Below, one piece after another: positions 1-5,073 of a stretch of DNA of 5,073 nt. The position numbers and the translations under genes are program-made. Position 1 is the first letter of the stretch, and every line of letters starts with the position of its first letter. The notes beneath the pieces were generated by a model, which was not told the DNA's origin, searched no databases, and worked only from the letters and a program-made list of their open reading frames with translations. Source of the stretch: Candidatus Aphodoplasma excrementigallinarum (lineage in GTDB: Bacteria; Bacillota; Clostridia; UBA1381; UMGS1253); the NCBI GenBank assembly GCA_018713805.1, contig DVOF01000171.1, positions 1 to 5,073 of the forward strand, given 5' to 3'.

Positions 1-975
1 GTACAGCCGATGGGATTCATTATAGAGTTTATCTATAATTTTATCCCGAATTACGGCGTGGCGCTGATCCTGTTCACCATTTTGATCAAGTTGCTGATCC
101 TGCCGCTGAACCTGAAGTCGCAGCGGTCCATGGTCAAGCAGCAGAAGCTGATGCCGCAGATACAGGAGCTTCAGAAAAAATACGCCAACGACAAGGAAAA
201 GCTCAACAAGGAAATGATGGAGCTGTATCAGGCAAACGGGGCAAACCCGGCGAGCGGGTGCCTGCCGCTGCTGTTGCAGTTCCCGATCATCATCGGCCTG
301 TTCCAGGTTATCCAGAAGCCGCTGTCGTACATGCTCCGGGTCAACTTTAACGCGCCGGAGAATATCAATAAAGTAATCGAGCTGCAGCAGATCGTTGCAA
401 ATAATCCCGACCTGTCGGCGATGGCGCCGGGCGGGTTTCTGGACTCGACGATGGAGGGGCTGGCAAACAATTTCCAGATCGCAATGAGTAATTTTGCGGC
501 AAACCCTGCGGTGCAGGGGTTTACGGACTGGGTCATCAACTTTAACTTTCTCGGGCTTGACCTGTCCCGCTATCCGAGCGAGGTATGGGGCCCGCTCAAC
601 AGCCTGCTGACCGGGCAGGTAAGCCCGCAGCTCTGGACGACGCTTCCGCTTCTGCTGATACCGGTCTTGTCCGGTTTGACGTCGTGGCTGCTGAGTAAGA
701 TGTCGACTTCGAACTCGCCGCAGGCGAGTGCTGCGGCGGACGGCACAAACACGGCGGCCTCCATGAACAAGTCCATGATGCTGATGATGCCCATTATGTC
801 GATTTTGTTCACGTTTTCGCTTCCGTGCGGGGTCGGCCTGTACTGGATTGTTTCTAACGTGACGCAGATGATACAGCAGTATTTTACCGTGGCGTATTTC
901 AAGAAGAAGGAGGAAAACACAGTTGTTATCGACACAGTCAAAAAGAATCGAAAAGACCGCAAAAAGCACAGATGA
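1..975 (+). CDS. yidC: Membrane protein insertase YidC/Oxa1/SpoIIIJ family, 5' end outside the window
   Basis: YidC inserts and folds membrane proteins, alone or with SecYEG. The frame is open from base 1 (GTA CAG CCG before the first ATG at base 10). None of the nine bases before that ATG form a Shine-Dalgarno site, and relatives carry more residues before the FIYNFIPNYG stretch, so I treat the 5' end as cut off by the window. Numbering from the ATG at 10: TM1 about 14-34, with Lys27 where the groove Arg/Lys of the family sits; a charged helical cytoplasmic loop about 36-75; TM2 about 84-105; a long extracytoplasmic stretch about 110-175; further hydrophobic segments about 176-188, 211-229 and 257-290. 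The tail ends in a very basic cluster (KKNRKDRKKHR), as in YidC proteins that touch the ribosome. There is no large periplasmic P1 domain, which fits the Gram-positive type. The 3' end overlaps jag by 53 bases. Family assignment is secure; the exact start is not visible. Confidence 0.95.
   Translation, partial: VQPMGFIIEFIYNFIPNYGVALILFTILIKLLILPLNLKSQRSMVKQQKLMPQIQELQKKYANDKEKLNKEMMELYQANGANPASGCLPLLLQFPIIIGLFQVIQKPLSYMLRVNFNAPENINKVIELQQIVANNPDLSAMAPGGFLDSTMEGLANNFQIAMSNFAANPAVQGFTDWVINFNFLGLDLSRYPSEVWGPLNSLLTGQVSPQLWTTLPLLLIPVLSGLTSWLLSKMSTSNSPQASAAADGTNTAASMNKSMMLMMPIMSILFTFSLPCGVGLYWIVSNVTQMIQQYFTVAYFKKKEENTVVIDTVKKNRKDRKKHR
907..913 (+). promoter_or_regulatory. Ribosome binding site for jag, inside yidC
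   Basis: AAGGAGG is a near-perfect match to the anti-SD and lies 9 bases before the TTG at 923. It sits inside the yidC coding sequence. It decides the jag start, because the first in-frame ATG (codon 31, base 1013) would remove most of the Jag_N domain and has no comparable SD. Confidence 0.85.
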
Positions 976-1576
976 GGCCATCGCGCTTGCGCTTTCTGAG
1001 CTGAATGCGACAATGGATATGGTAGATATTGAGATTTTGGACGAAGGGGCAAAGGGCCTGTTCGGAATCTTAGGCGGCAAGGACGCCCGGGTTGCGGTCA
1101 CGCTCAAGCCGACGCCCGCCTCCGTAGCAAGGGAGTTTTTGGAGGAGCTGTTTTTCAGCATGGGGATGAAGGTCGACATTGTCATTGAGGAAGGTGCGGA
1201 ACTGCTCGACATCAATCTTTCCGGCGACGACATGGGGATTGTCATCGGCAAGCGGGGCGACACGCTCGACGCAATCCAGTATCTGACCAGCCTTGTTGTA
1301 AACCGACTCGACGGCCCGTATACAAAGGTATCCATCGACACGGAGAACTACCGCGCAAAGCGGAAAGAGGCGCTTACCGCACTGTCCAACCGGATTGCGG
1401 ACAAGGTGGTAAAAACGGGACGGCGCCATATTTTTGAGCCGATGAACCCGTATGAACGCCGCGTAATCCACGCTACGCTGCAAAATCATCCGACTGTACA
1501 TACCTACTCGATTGGGGAGGAGCCAAACCGCAAGGTTGTCATCGCGCTCAAGAACGATTCGAGAGGGAGACGATAA
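923..1576 (+). CDS. jag: Jag/KhpB (EloR), Jag_N-KH-R3H single-stranded RNA-binding protein
   Basis: This 217-residue cytoplasmic protein has the full three-domain architecture of Jag. Residues about 7-56 are Jag_N, with the typical EGAKGLFGILGG stretch. Residues about 75-145 are a KH-like domain with the GxxG loop GKRG at 109-112 followed by DTLDAIQYL. Residues about 148-212 are R3H, with the signature Arg179-x3-His183 in NPYERRVIHATL. In Bacillota the family (also called KhpB or EloR) binds RNA, partners with KhpA, and in streptococci influences cell elongation; those roles are family knowledge, not visible here. The start is TTG, chosen because of the AAGGAGG nine bases upstream and because the Jag_N domain begins only a few residues later. 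The gene overlaps yidC by 53 bases in another frame, so co-transcription and possibly coupled translation are expected. A terminator follows directly. Confidence 0.95.
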   Translation: MLSTQSKRIEKTAKSTDEAIALALSELNATMDMVDIEILDEGAKGLFGILGGKDARVAVTLKPTPASVAREFLEELFFSMGMKVDIVIEEGAELLDINLSGDDMGIVIGKRGDTLDAIQYLTSLVVNRLDGPYTKVSIDTENYRAKRKEALTALSNRIADKVVKTGRRHIFEPMNPYERRVIHATLQNHPTVHTYSIGEEPNRKVVIALKNDSRGRR

Positions 1577-1587
1577 AGCGAACCTAC

Positions 1588-1617
1588 ATCCGCACCCTGC
1601 CGGTGCGGATTTTTCTT
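1588..1617 (+). terminator. Rho-independent terminator after jag
   Basis: A perfect 9-base-pair stem (ATCCGCACC at 1588-1596 with GGTGCGGAT at 1602-1610) closes a 5-base loop CTGCC. It runs into a T tract (TTTTTCTT ending at 1617). It starts 11 bases after the jag stop and ends 28 bases before the mnmE start codon. It should end, or at least attenuate, the yidC-jag transcript. Confidence 0.85.
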
Positions 1618-1626
1618 ACCATGGAA

Positions 1627-1634
1627 GAGAGGAG
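1627..1634 (+). promoter_or_regulatory. Ribosome binding site for mnmE
   Basis: GAGAGGAG lies 11 bases before the ATG at 1646. It supports that start, and the MnmE N-terminal signature begins within the first ten codons. Confidence 0.65.
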
Positions 1635-1645
1635 TATACAAGCCT

Positions 1646-3034
1646 ATGGGAAACAGTCAATCCGATACGGTTGCAGCAATTGCGACGCCGCCTGGCATCG
1701 GCGGGCTCGGCGTCATCCGGCTCAGCGGGCCGGAAGCCACCTTGATTGCAGATAAGGTGTTTCGCGCGCCTGCGGGGCGGACGCTCGCCGAAGCGGCGAG
1801 CCATACGATCCACTACGGCCACATCATAGACCCGGAGACGGGCGCGGTCGTGGACGAGGTGATGGCGGCGGTCATGCGCGCGCCGCGCAGCTTTACAGCG
1901 GAGGATGTGGTGGAAATTTCCGCTCACGGGTCGCCCGTCGTCCTGCAAAAAATCCTGCTTTTGCTCCTGCGCGCCGGCGCGCGCATGGCGCAGGCGGGCG
2001 AGTTTACAAAGCGTGCGTTTATAAACGGGCGGCTCGACCTTGCGCGGGCAGAGGCCGTACTCGACGTAATCCACGCGGACAGCGACGCGTCGCTGTCTAA
2101 TGCCATAGACCAGCTTGAGGGCGGGCTTTCCCGGGAAATCGAAGCCATACGCCAGCCGCTTCTCTACGCGGCGGCGCAGTTTGCGGCCGCGGTCGACTAT
2201 CCGGACGAGGACATTGCCGATTTGTCGGAGGAGAGCCTGCGCGCGACACTCACGCAGGCAAAAAATGCGTGCCAGGCCCTGCTCGACGGGGCGGGCAGCG
2301 GCCGTATCGCCAAAGAGGGGCTGCGCTGTACGCTCGCGGGGCGGCCCAACGTCGGGAAGTCGTCGCTCCTCAACGCGCTCACCCGCTCCGAGCGCGCCAT
2401 TGTGACCGACATTGCCGGTACGACGCGCGATGTGATCGAGGAGCGCGTCACCATCGGCGGGGTAGCGCTGCGCCTGTTCGACACGGCGGGCCTGCGCGAC
2501 GCGGGCGACGAGGTGGAGCGTATCGGCGTTGACCGGACGAAACAGTATATCGGGAGCGCGGACCTCGTCCTCGTCCTGCTCGACGGCTCTGTACCGCTCA
2601 GCGGCGAAGATAAGGAAATCCTTGGCCTGACTGCGGATAAAAAGCGCATCCTCGTCATCAATAAGTCCGACCTGGCGCAGCAATGCGGTACAGACGAGCT
2701 GTCCGCCCTGTCAGGCGGCGCGCCTATTGTGGCGGTGAGTGCGAAAACGGGCGACGGGATTGGCCGCCTGCGGCAGAAAATTTCCGACCTGTGCGCGCTC
2801 GGCGAGGTACAAACGGCGAATACGCTCGTTTCCAACCTGCGCCACATCGACGCGCTTGGCGCAGCGCGCACATCGCTGCAAAGCGCGCTCGACGCACTCG
2901 ACGCGGGCATGCCCATGGACTTATGCGCGATCGATGTGTCCGCCGCGCTTGAGAGCCTCGGCCTCATCACAGGCGTGAGCGTCAGCGCCGACATTGTGGA
3001 TACCATTTTTGCACAGTTTTGCGTTGGGAAATAG
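1646..3034 (+). CDS. mnmE: tRNA modification GTPase MnmE (TrmE)
   Basis: MnmE works with MnmG to install aminomethyl or carboxymethylaminomethyl groups on the wobble uridine (U34) of certain tRNAs, using a folate one-carbon unit and GTP-driven conformational change. The 462 residues match the normal family length. The N-terminal folate-binding domain (about 5-122) opens with SDTVAAIATPPGIGGLGVIR. A helical domain is split around the G domain. G1/P-loop GRPNVGKSS is at 232-240, G2 with TTRD at 259-262, G3 DTAGL at 279-283, G4 NKSD at 339-342 and G5 SAK at 365-367. Glu291 in DEVER aligns with the Glu assigned as catalytic in E. coli MnmE (E282). The protein ends in FCVGK, the conserved C-terminal motif with the invariant Cys459. 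All functional residues are present. The upstream neighbour is jag behind a terminator; the downstream neighbour is DUF3006 rather than the usual mnmG. Confidence 0.98.
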   Translation: MGNSQSDTVAAIATPPGIGGLGVIRLSGPEATLIADKVFRAPAGRTLAEAASHTIHYGHIIDPETGAVVDEVMAAVMRAPRSFTAEDVVEISAHGSPVVLQKILLLLLRAGARMAQAGEFTKRAFINGRLDLARAEAVLDVIHADSDASLSNAIDQLEGGLSREIEAIRQPLLYAAAQFAAAVDYPDEDIADLSEESLRATLTQAKNACQALLDGAGSGRIAKEGLRCTLAGRPNVGKSSLLNALTRSERAIVTDIAGTTRDVIEERVTIGGVALRLFDTAGLRDAGDEVERIGVDRTKQYIGSADLVLVLLDGSVPLSGEDKEILGLTADKKRILVINKSDLAQQCGTDELSALSGGAPIVAVSAKTGDGIGRLRQKISDLCALGEVQTANTLVSNLRHIDALGAARTSLQSALDALDAGMPMDLCAIDVSAALESLGLITGVSVSADIVDTIFAQFCVGK

Positions 3035-3038
3035 GAGG
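3033..3038 (+). promoter_or_regulatory. Ribosome binding site for the DUF3006 gene, overlapping the mnmE stop codon
   Basis: AGGAGG shares its first two bases with the mnmE TAG stop and lies 7 bases before the ATG at 3046. It makes 3046 the clear start, rather than an in-frame TTG at 3019 inside mnmE. A ribosome terminating on mnmE would cover this site, which is consistent with coupled translation. Confidence 0.8.
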
Positions 3039-3045
3039 GATACGG

Positions 3046-3243
3046 ATGAAGGTGATTATCGACCGGTTTGAGGGCGAAAGCGCTGTTGTAGAGCTGCCGG
3101 ACGGGAGCTTTTCTACGCTGGCGCGCGCGCTCGTGCCGGAGGCGTCGGAGGGCGACGTCGTCCGGATTGAAATTGATGATGCAGAGACGCAGGAGCGTAA
3201 AAAAAGGATCAGCGGCCTGATGAAAGAGCTCTGGGCCGACTGA
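3046..3243 (+). CDS. Small DUF3006 family protein
   Basis: A 65-residue soluble, acidic protein. The sequence pattern (IDRFEGESAVVELPDG near the start, EGDVVRIEIDD at 35-45, a charged C-terminal helix ending near MKELW) is what I recognise as DUF3006, a short family common in Bacillota with no assigned biochemical role. The first half looks like beta strands around a conserved DRFEG turn; the last 20 residues look helical and rich in Lys/Arg/Glu. There is no signal peptide, membrane segment or metal-binding motif. It lies 11 bases after mnmE and 20 bases before the nitroreductase gene, with an SD overlapping the mnmE stop, so it is almost certainly co-transcribed with both. From memory, members of this family often sit beside MBL-fold or ComEC-like genes; none is seen here. 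Family call is fairly sure; function is unknown. Confidence 0.85.
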   Translation: MKVIIDRFEGESAVVELPDGSFSTLARALVPEASEGDVVRIEIDDAETQERKKRISGLMKELWAD

Positions 3244-3250
3244 CCGATAT

Positions 3251-3256
3251 GGGAGG
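3251..3256 (+). promoter_or_regulatory. Ribosome binding site for the nitroreductase gene
   Basis: GGGAGG lies 7 bases before the ATG at 3264. It rules out the in-frame ATG at 3249, which would lie just upstream of this SD and would add only MGGTA, encoded largely by the SD itself. Confidence 0.75.
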
Positions 3257-3263
3257 AACTGCT

Positions 3264-3839
3264 ATGTTAAAAGATCTGGTAATAAAAAACAGGAGCTACC
3301 GCGGCTACGACCCGTCGCGCAAAGTCACGCGGGAGGAGCTCGCCGGCTTTGTCGACTGCGCGCGCCTGTCGCCGTCGAGCGTCAACGCGCAGCCGCTCAA
3401 ATACTATCTTGCCAGCAGCGAGGAGGACACGGCCAAACTACAGCCGCTTACCAAATGGGCCGCTGCGCTGCCGGATATCACGCTGCCGCACCCGGGCAAA
3501 TGCCCGCCCGCCTTTATCGTGATTTGCCAGGACACGGCAATCAGCGACGCGCCCACGCGCTTTTTGCGCGATGTGGGTATTGCGGCGCAGACCATCCTGC
3601 TCGCGGCTACCGAGGCCGGGCTGGGCGGGTGCATGATCGGCAATTTTAACGCGCGCGCCGTATCGGAAGCATTGCAATTGAACGATACGCTCCGCCCTAT
3701 GCTGCTCGTCGCCATCGGCAAGCCGGACGAGACCGTCGTCCTGACCGAGGCGGCAGCGGGCGGCAGCGTACAATACTACCGCGACGAAAACGACGTACAT
3801 TACGTCCCAAAACGGCGGCTGGAGGATATTTTGCTGTAA
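3264..3839 (+). CDS. Nitroreductase family protein (FMN-dependent NAD(P)H oxidoreductase)
   Basis: The 191-residue protein has the compact nitroreductase fold expected to bind FMN as a homodimer and to use NAD(P)H to reduce nitro compounds, quinones or an unidentified natural substrate. Seen in the sequence: an N-terminal helix followed by KNRSYRGYD (8-16), whose Arg-Ser-x-Arg normally contacts FMN phosphate; LSPSSVNAQPLKYY (35-48), the second FMN-binding stretch; the helix DVGIAAQTILLAATEAGLGG (103-122) with CMIGNF (123-128), equivalent to the third flavin-contact region; a strand LVAIGKP (148-154); and a C-terminal YYRDENDVHYVPKR (171-184) typical of one clostridial subgroup. There is no signal peptide and there are no iron-sulfur cysteine clusters. 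It is the last gene of the mnmE-DUF3006 unit and stops 3 bases from the convergent phosphofructokinase gene. Family is secure; the physiological substrate cannot be read from sequence. Confidence 0.92.
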   Translation: MLKDLVIKNRSYRGYDPSRKVTREELAGFVDCARLSPSSVNAQPLKYYLASSEEDTAKLQPLTKWAAALPDITLPHPGKCPPAFIVICQDTAISDAPTRFLRDVGIAAQTILLAATEAGLGGCMIGNFNARAVSEALQLNDTLRPMLLVAIGKPDETVVLTEAAAGGSVQYYRDENDVHYVPKRRLEDILL

Positions 3840-3842
3840 CTG

Positions 3843-4925
3843 TTATTTGTCCCCCATGCTGATCCCCATGCTGCGCGCAACCGTCACCATCTGGCTGTCC
3901 GGCGGCACAAATTTGGTGATACCGGCAATCTCGCCGAGCGGGTTATGCGTCACGATGTTGTTGCGCATGGCAACCGTCACGCCGTAGATTTCCCGGCTGA
4001 TCAGGTTCGCCGCATATGCGCCGAACTGCGTCGCCAAAACACGGTCATACGCAGACGGGCTGCCGCCGCGCACAATGTGGCCGGAGATAACGACCCGCGT
4101 CTCATAGCTTGACCGCTCCTTGATCTCGTTTGCAATGAGCTGGGTCGCCGTCGTTTGGCCCAGCTTCGCGCGCCGCTGTGCGCGCTCTTTTTTCTTCATT
4201 TTGGACTCCTCGACGGACATGGCCCCTTCCGCAACCGCAATGATGGAGAATGGGCGCCCCTTTCCCGCGCGTTTTTCGATCGCGCGCATGACCGCGTCGA
4301 TGTCGTAGGGGATTTCCGGGATCAATATAATATCTGCGCCGCCGGCAAGGCCGGAATACAGCGTCAGCCATCCCGCCTTATTGCCCATAATCTCGACGAG
4401 CATGACGCGCTTATGGCTCGACGCCGTCGTATGGATTTTGTCGAGTACATCCGTCGCCGTATCGACCGCCGTATGGAAGCCGAACGTTACATCTGTGCCA
4501 TAGATATCATTGTCGATCGTCTTGGGCAGGCCAATGACGTTAAGCCCCTCGCCCGACAGCAGGTTCGCCGTCTTGTGCGTGCCGTTGCCGCCCAGCGTGA
4601 GCAAACAGTCGAGCCCCATCTTTTTATAATTCTGCTTCATGCTTTTCACCTTGTCGACGTTGTCCTCGCCGATGACCTGCATTTTGCTGTACGGCGTGCG
4701 CGACGTGCCCAATATCGTGCCGCCCAGCGTCAGGATGCCGGAAAAGTCCGACGGCTTCATCTCGTGGTATTCGCCGTAGATCAGGCCGTGGTAACCGTCC
4801 TCGATCCCGATGATCTCCACGTCTTTTCCCATCTTTTCATAAACTGCCTTCCCGACGCCGCGGATTGTGGCGTTCAGCCCCGGGCAGTCGCCCCCGCTCG
4901 TCAGAATTCCAATCCGTTTTTTCAT
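3843..4925 (-). CDS. pfkA: 6-phosphofructokinase, clostridial type with G104/K124 pattern
   Basis: The enzyme phosphorylates fructose 6-phosphate to fructose 1,6-bisphosphate in glycolysis. The 360 residues carry all main PFK blocks: GGDCPGLN (11-18, nucleotide loop), GTSR (73-76), GGNGT (112-116), PKTIDND (134-140, with Asp138 as the expected catalytic base), EIMGNKAGW (178-186), AEG (232-234), and ETRVVISGHIVRGG (275-288, giving the substrate residues Arg277, His283 and Arg286). In E. coli numbering, position 104 is Gly (ATP type) and position 124 is Lys (typical of PPi enzymes). Asp103 is replaced by Asn114 and Arg171 by Asn182. Gly104 argues for ATP as donor, but PPi use is not excluded. 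An insert rich in Lys/Arg (about 242-256) is present. The start at 4925 is preferred over an ATG at 4931 because the SD is 9 rather than 3 bases away. The gene stands alone with its own promoter. Confidence 0.93.
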   Translation of the reverse strand: MKKRIGILTSGGDCPGLNATIRGVGKAVYEKMGKDVEIIGIEDGYHGLIYGEYHEMKPSDFSGILTLGGTILGTSRTPYSKMQVIGEDNVDKVKSMKQNYKKMGLDCLLTLGGNGTHKTANLLSGEGLNVIGLPKTIDNDIYGTDVTFGFHTAVDTATDVLDKIHTTASSHKRVMLVEIMGNKAGWLTLYSGLAGGADIILIPEIPYDIDAVMRAIEKRAGKGRPFSIIAVAEGAMSVEESKMKKKERAQRRAKLGQTTATQLIANEIKERSSYETRVVISGHIVRGGSPSAYDRVLATQFGAYAANLISREIYGVTVAMRNNIVTHNPLGEIAGITKFVPPDSQMVTVARSMGISMGDK

Positions 4926-4934
4926 CTGCATACA

Positions 4935-4942
4935 CTCCTTTT
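4935..4942 (-). promoter_or_regulatory. Ribosome binding site for phosphofructokinase
   Basis: On the minus strand AAAAGGAG ends 9 bases before the ATG at 4925-4923, but only 3 bases before the ATG at 4931-4929. The spacing selects the second ATG. Confidence 0.75.
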
Positions 4943-5000
4943 ACACCGGTTTGGCGTTATCCGTAAGAATTATGTTAAATTTCTGAAACTTTGTGTGTTC

Positions 5001-5019
5001 CTATTGTATTTTACACTAT
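5001..5019 (-). repeat. Imperfect dyad near the predicted transcription start of phosphofructokinase
   Basis: On the minus strand ATAGTGTA (5019-5012) and TACAATAG (5008-5001) are inverted copies around a 3-base centre, matching at 6 of 8 positions. It overlaps the likely +1 just downstream of the -10, a position where a repressor could bind. In such AT-rich DNA a dyad this weak can arise by chance. Confidence 0.25.
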
Positions 5020-5020
5020 A

Positions 5021-5049
5021 ATTGTATATTATATTAGTATATCTGTAAA
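5021..5049 (-). promoter_or_regulatory. Predicted sigma-A-type promoter for phosphofructokinase
   Basis: On the minus strand TTTACA (5049-5044) and TACAAT (5026-5021) are separated by exactly 17 bases, each differing from the TTGACA/TATAAT consensus by one base. Transcription would start near 5014, giving a leader of about 90 bases before the ATG at 4925. The surrounding DNA is markedly AT-rich. A TATAAT at 5033-5028 is also present, but its -35 would fall in the adapter. The -35 lies only two bases from the end of genomic sequence. Confidence 0.6.
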
Positions 5050-5050
5050 G

Positions 5051-5073
5051 CTGTCTCTTATACACATCTCCGA
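5051..5073. other. Sequencing adapter remnant (Nextera/Tn5 mosaic end plus adapter), not genomic
   Basis: Bases 5051-5069 are CTGTCTCTTATACACATCT, the exact 19-base Tn5 mosaic end. The next four bases, CCGA, match the Nextera read-2 adapter read-through and not the read-1 adapter (which continues GACG). Genomic sequence therefore most likely ends at 5050. A natural IS50 end is less likely because IS50 outside ends differ from the engineered mosaic sequence. Confidence 0.96.

Noticed and set aside
10..12. ATG at base 10 as the true yidC start
   Set aside because: There is no SD in the nine bases available before it, the frame is open to the window edge, and the family normally has more residues before this point.
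1611..1640. Possible promoter TTTTCT ... TATACA before mnmE
   Set aside because: The predicted start site would fall on or after the mnmE ATG, making the clear SD useless, and the -35 overlaps the terminator T tract.
1967..1988. Alternating GC tract (GCGCGCCGGCGCGCGC-like) as possible Z-DNA or a site
   Set aside because: It codes for Arg-Ala-Gly-Ala-Arg in MnmE, and similar runs occur throughout the GC-rich coding DNA.
1616..2683. Long open frame (355 codons) on the minus strand opposite mnmE
   Set aside because: It is antisense to a fully recognisable MnmE. Its product is Arg-rich and low in family-like features, and GC-rich codons on the real strand naturally leave the opposite strand free of stops.
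2197..3006. Open frame of 269 codons on the minus strand within mnmE
   Set aside because: It is a Ser/Arg-rich shadow of the mnmE coding strand with no SD and no domain.
3852..3873. Direct repeat CCCCATGCTG, two copies 12 bases apart
   Set aside because: It encodes the repeated Ser-Met-Gly in the conserved PFK C-terminus (SMGISMG), so protein sequence explains it.
4155..5021. Open frame of 288 codons on the plus strand opposite phosphofructokinase
   Set aside because: The opposite strand encodes a complete PFK. This product is rich in Arg, Ala, His and Asp with no recognisable domain, and it runs through the pfkA promoter and leader region.
5051..5069. Tn5/IS50-like transposon end
   Set aside because: The sequence is the engineered mosaic end and continues into the Nextera adapter, so it is a library artefact rather than a mobile element.

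Overview
The window looks like a chromosomal contig end from a moderately GC-rich member of the Clostridia (Bacillota). The evidence is gene order and protein style: a yidC-jag-mnmE run (the spoIIIJ-jag-trmE arrangement usually found near oriC), strong AGGAGG-type ribosome binding sites, a TTG start on jag, a DUF3006 protein and a clostridial-type phosphofructokinase. Genus cannot be fixed from this sequence. The coding DNA is GC-rich with many GCG/CGC-type codons. Only the roughly 110 bases upstream of the phosphofructokinase gene are AT-rich.

Layout. Bases 1-975 encode the membrane insertase YidC; its true start lies left of the window. jag (khpB), an RNA-binding KH/R3H protein, starts at a TTG inside the end of yidC (53-base overlap) and is followed by a textbook intrinsic terminator at 1588-1617. 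A second rightward unit follows: mnmE (tRNA wobble-uridine GTPase), then a 65-residue DUF3006 protein, then a 191-residue FMN nitroreductase, with gaps of 11 and 20 bases. Its last gene converges, with a 3-base gap, on a leftward 6-phosphofructokinase gene. That gene has its own SD and a good sigma-A-like promoter at the extreme right. The last 23 bases (5051-5073) are not genomic: they match the Nextera/Tn5 mosaic end plus the first four bases of the read-2 adapter.

How the genes fit together. YidC inserts membrane proteins. Jag is its usual operon partner and a cytoplasmic RNA-binding regulator. MnmE with MnmG modifies U34 of tRNAs. mnmG, the usual next gene, is absent here and replaced by DUF3006 and nitroreductase genes of unknown connection. 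Phosphofructokinase is an independent glycolytic unit. Its residue pattern (G at the 104 position, K at the 124 position, Asn for Asp103) puts it outside the classical E. coli PfkA group.

I see no phage, insertion sequence, CRISPR array, RNA gene or novel defence-like system. No gene-free stretch exceeds about 125 bases. The observations most worth a second look are the adapter at the contig end, the long yidC/jag overlap, the terminator that splits jag from mnmE, the non-canonical genes after mnmE, and the phosphofructokinase active-site pattern.
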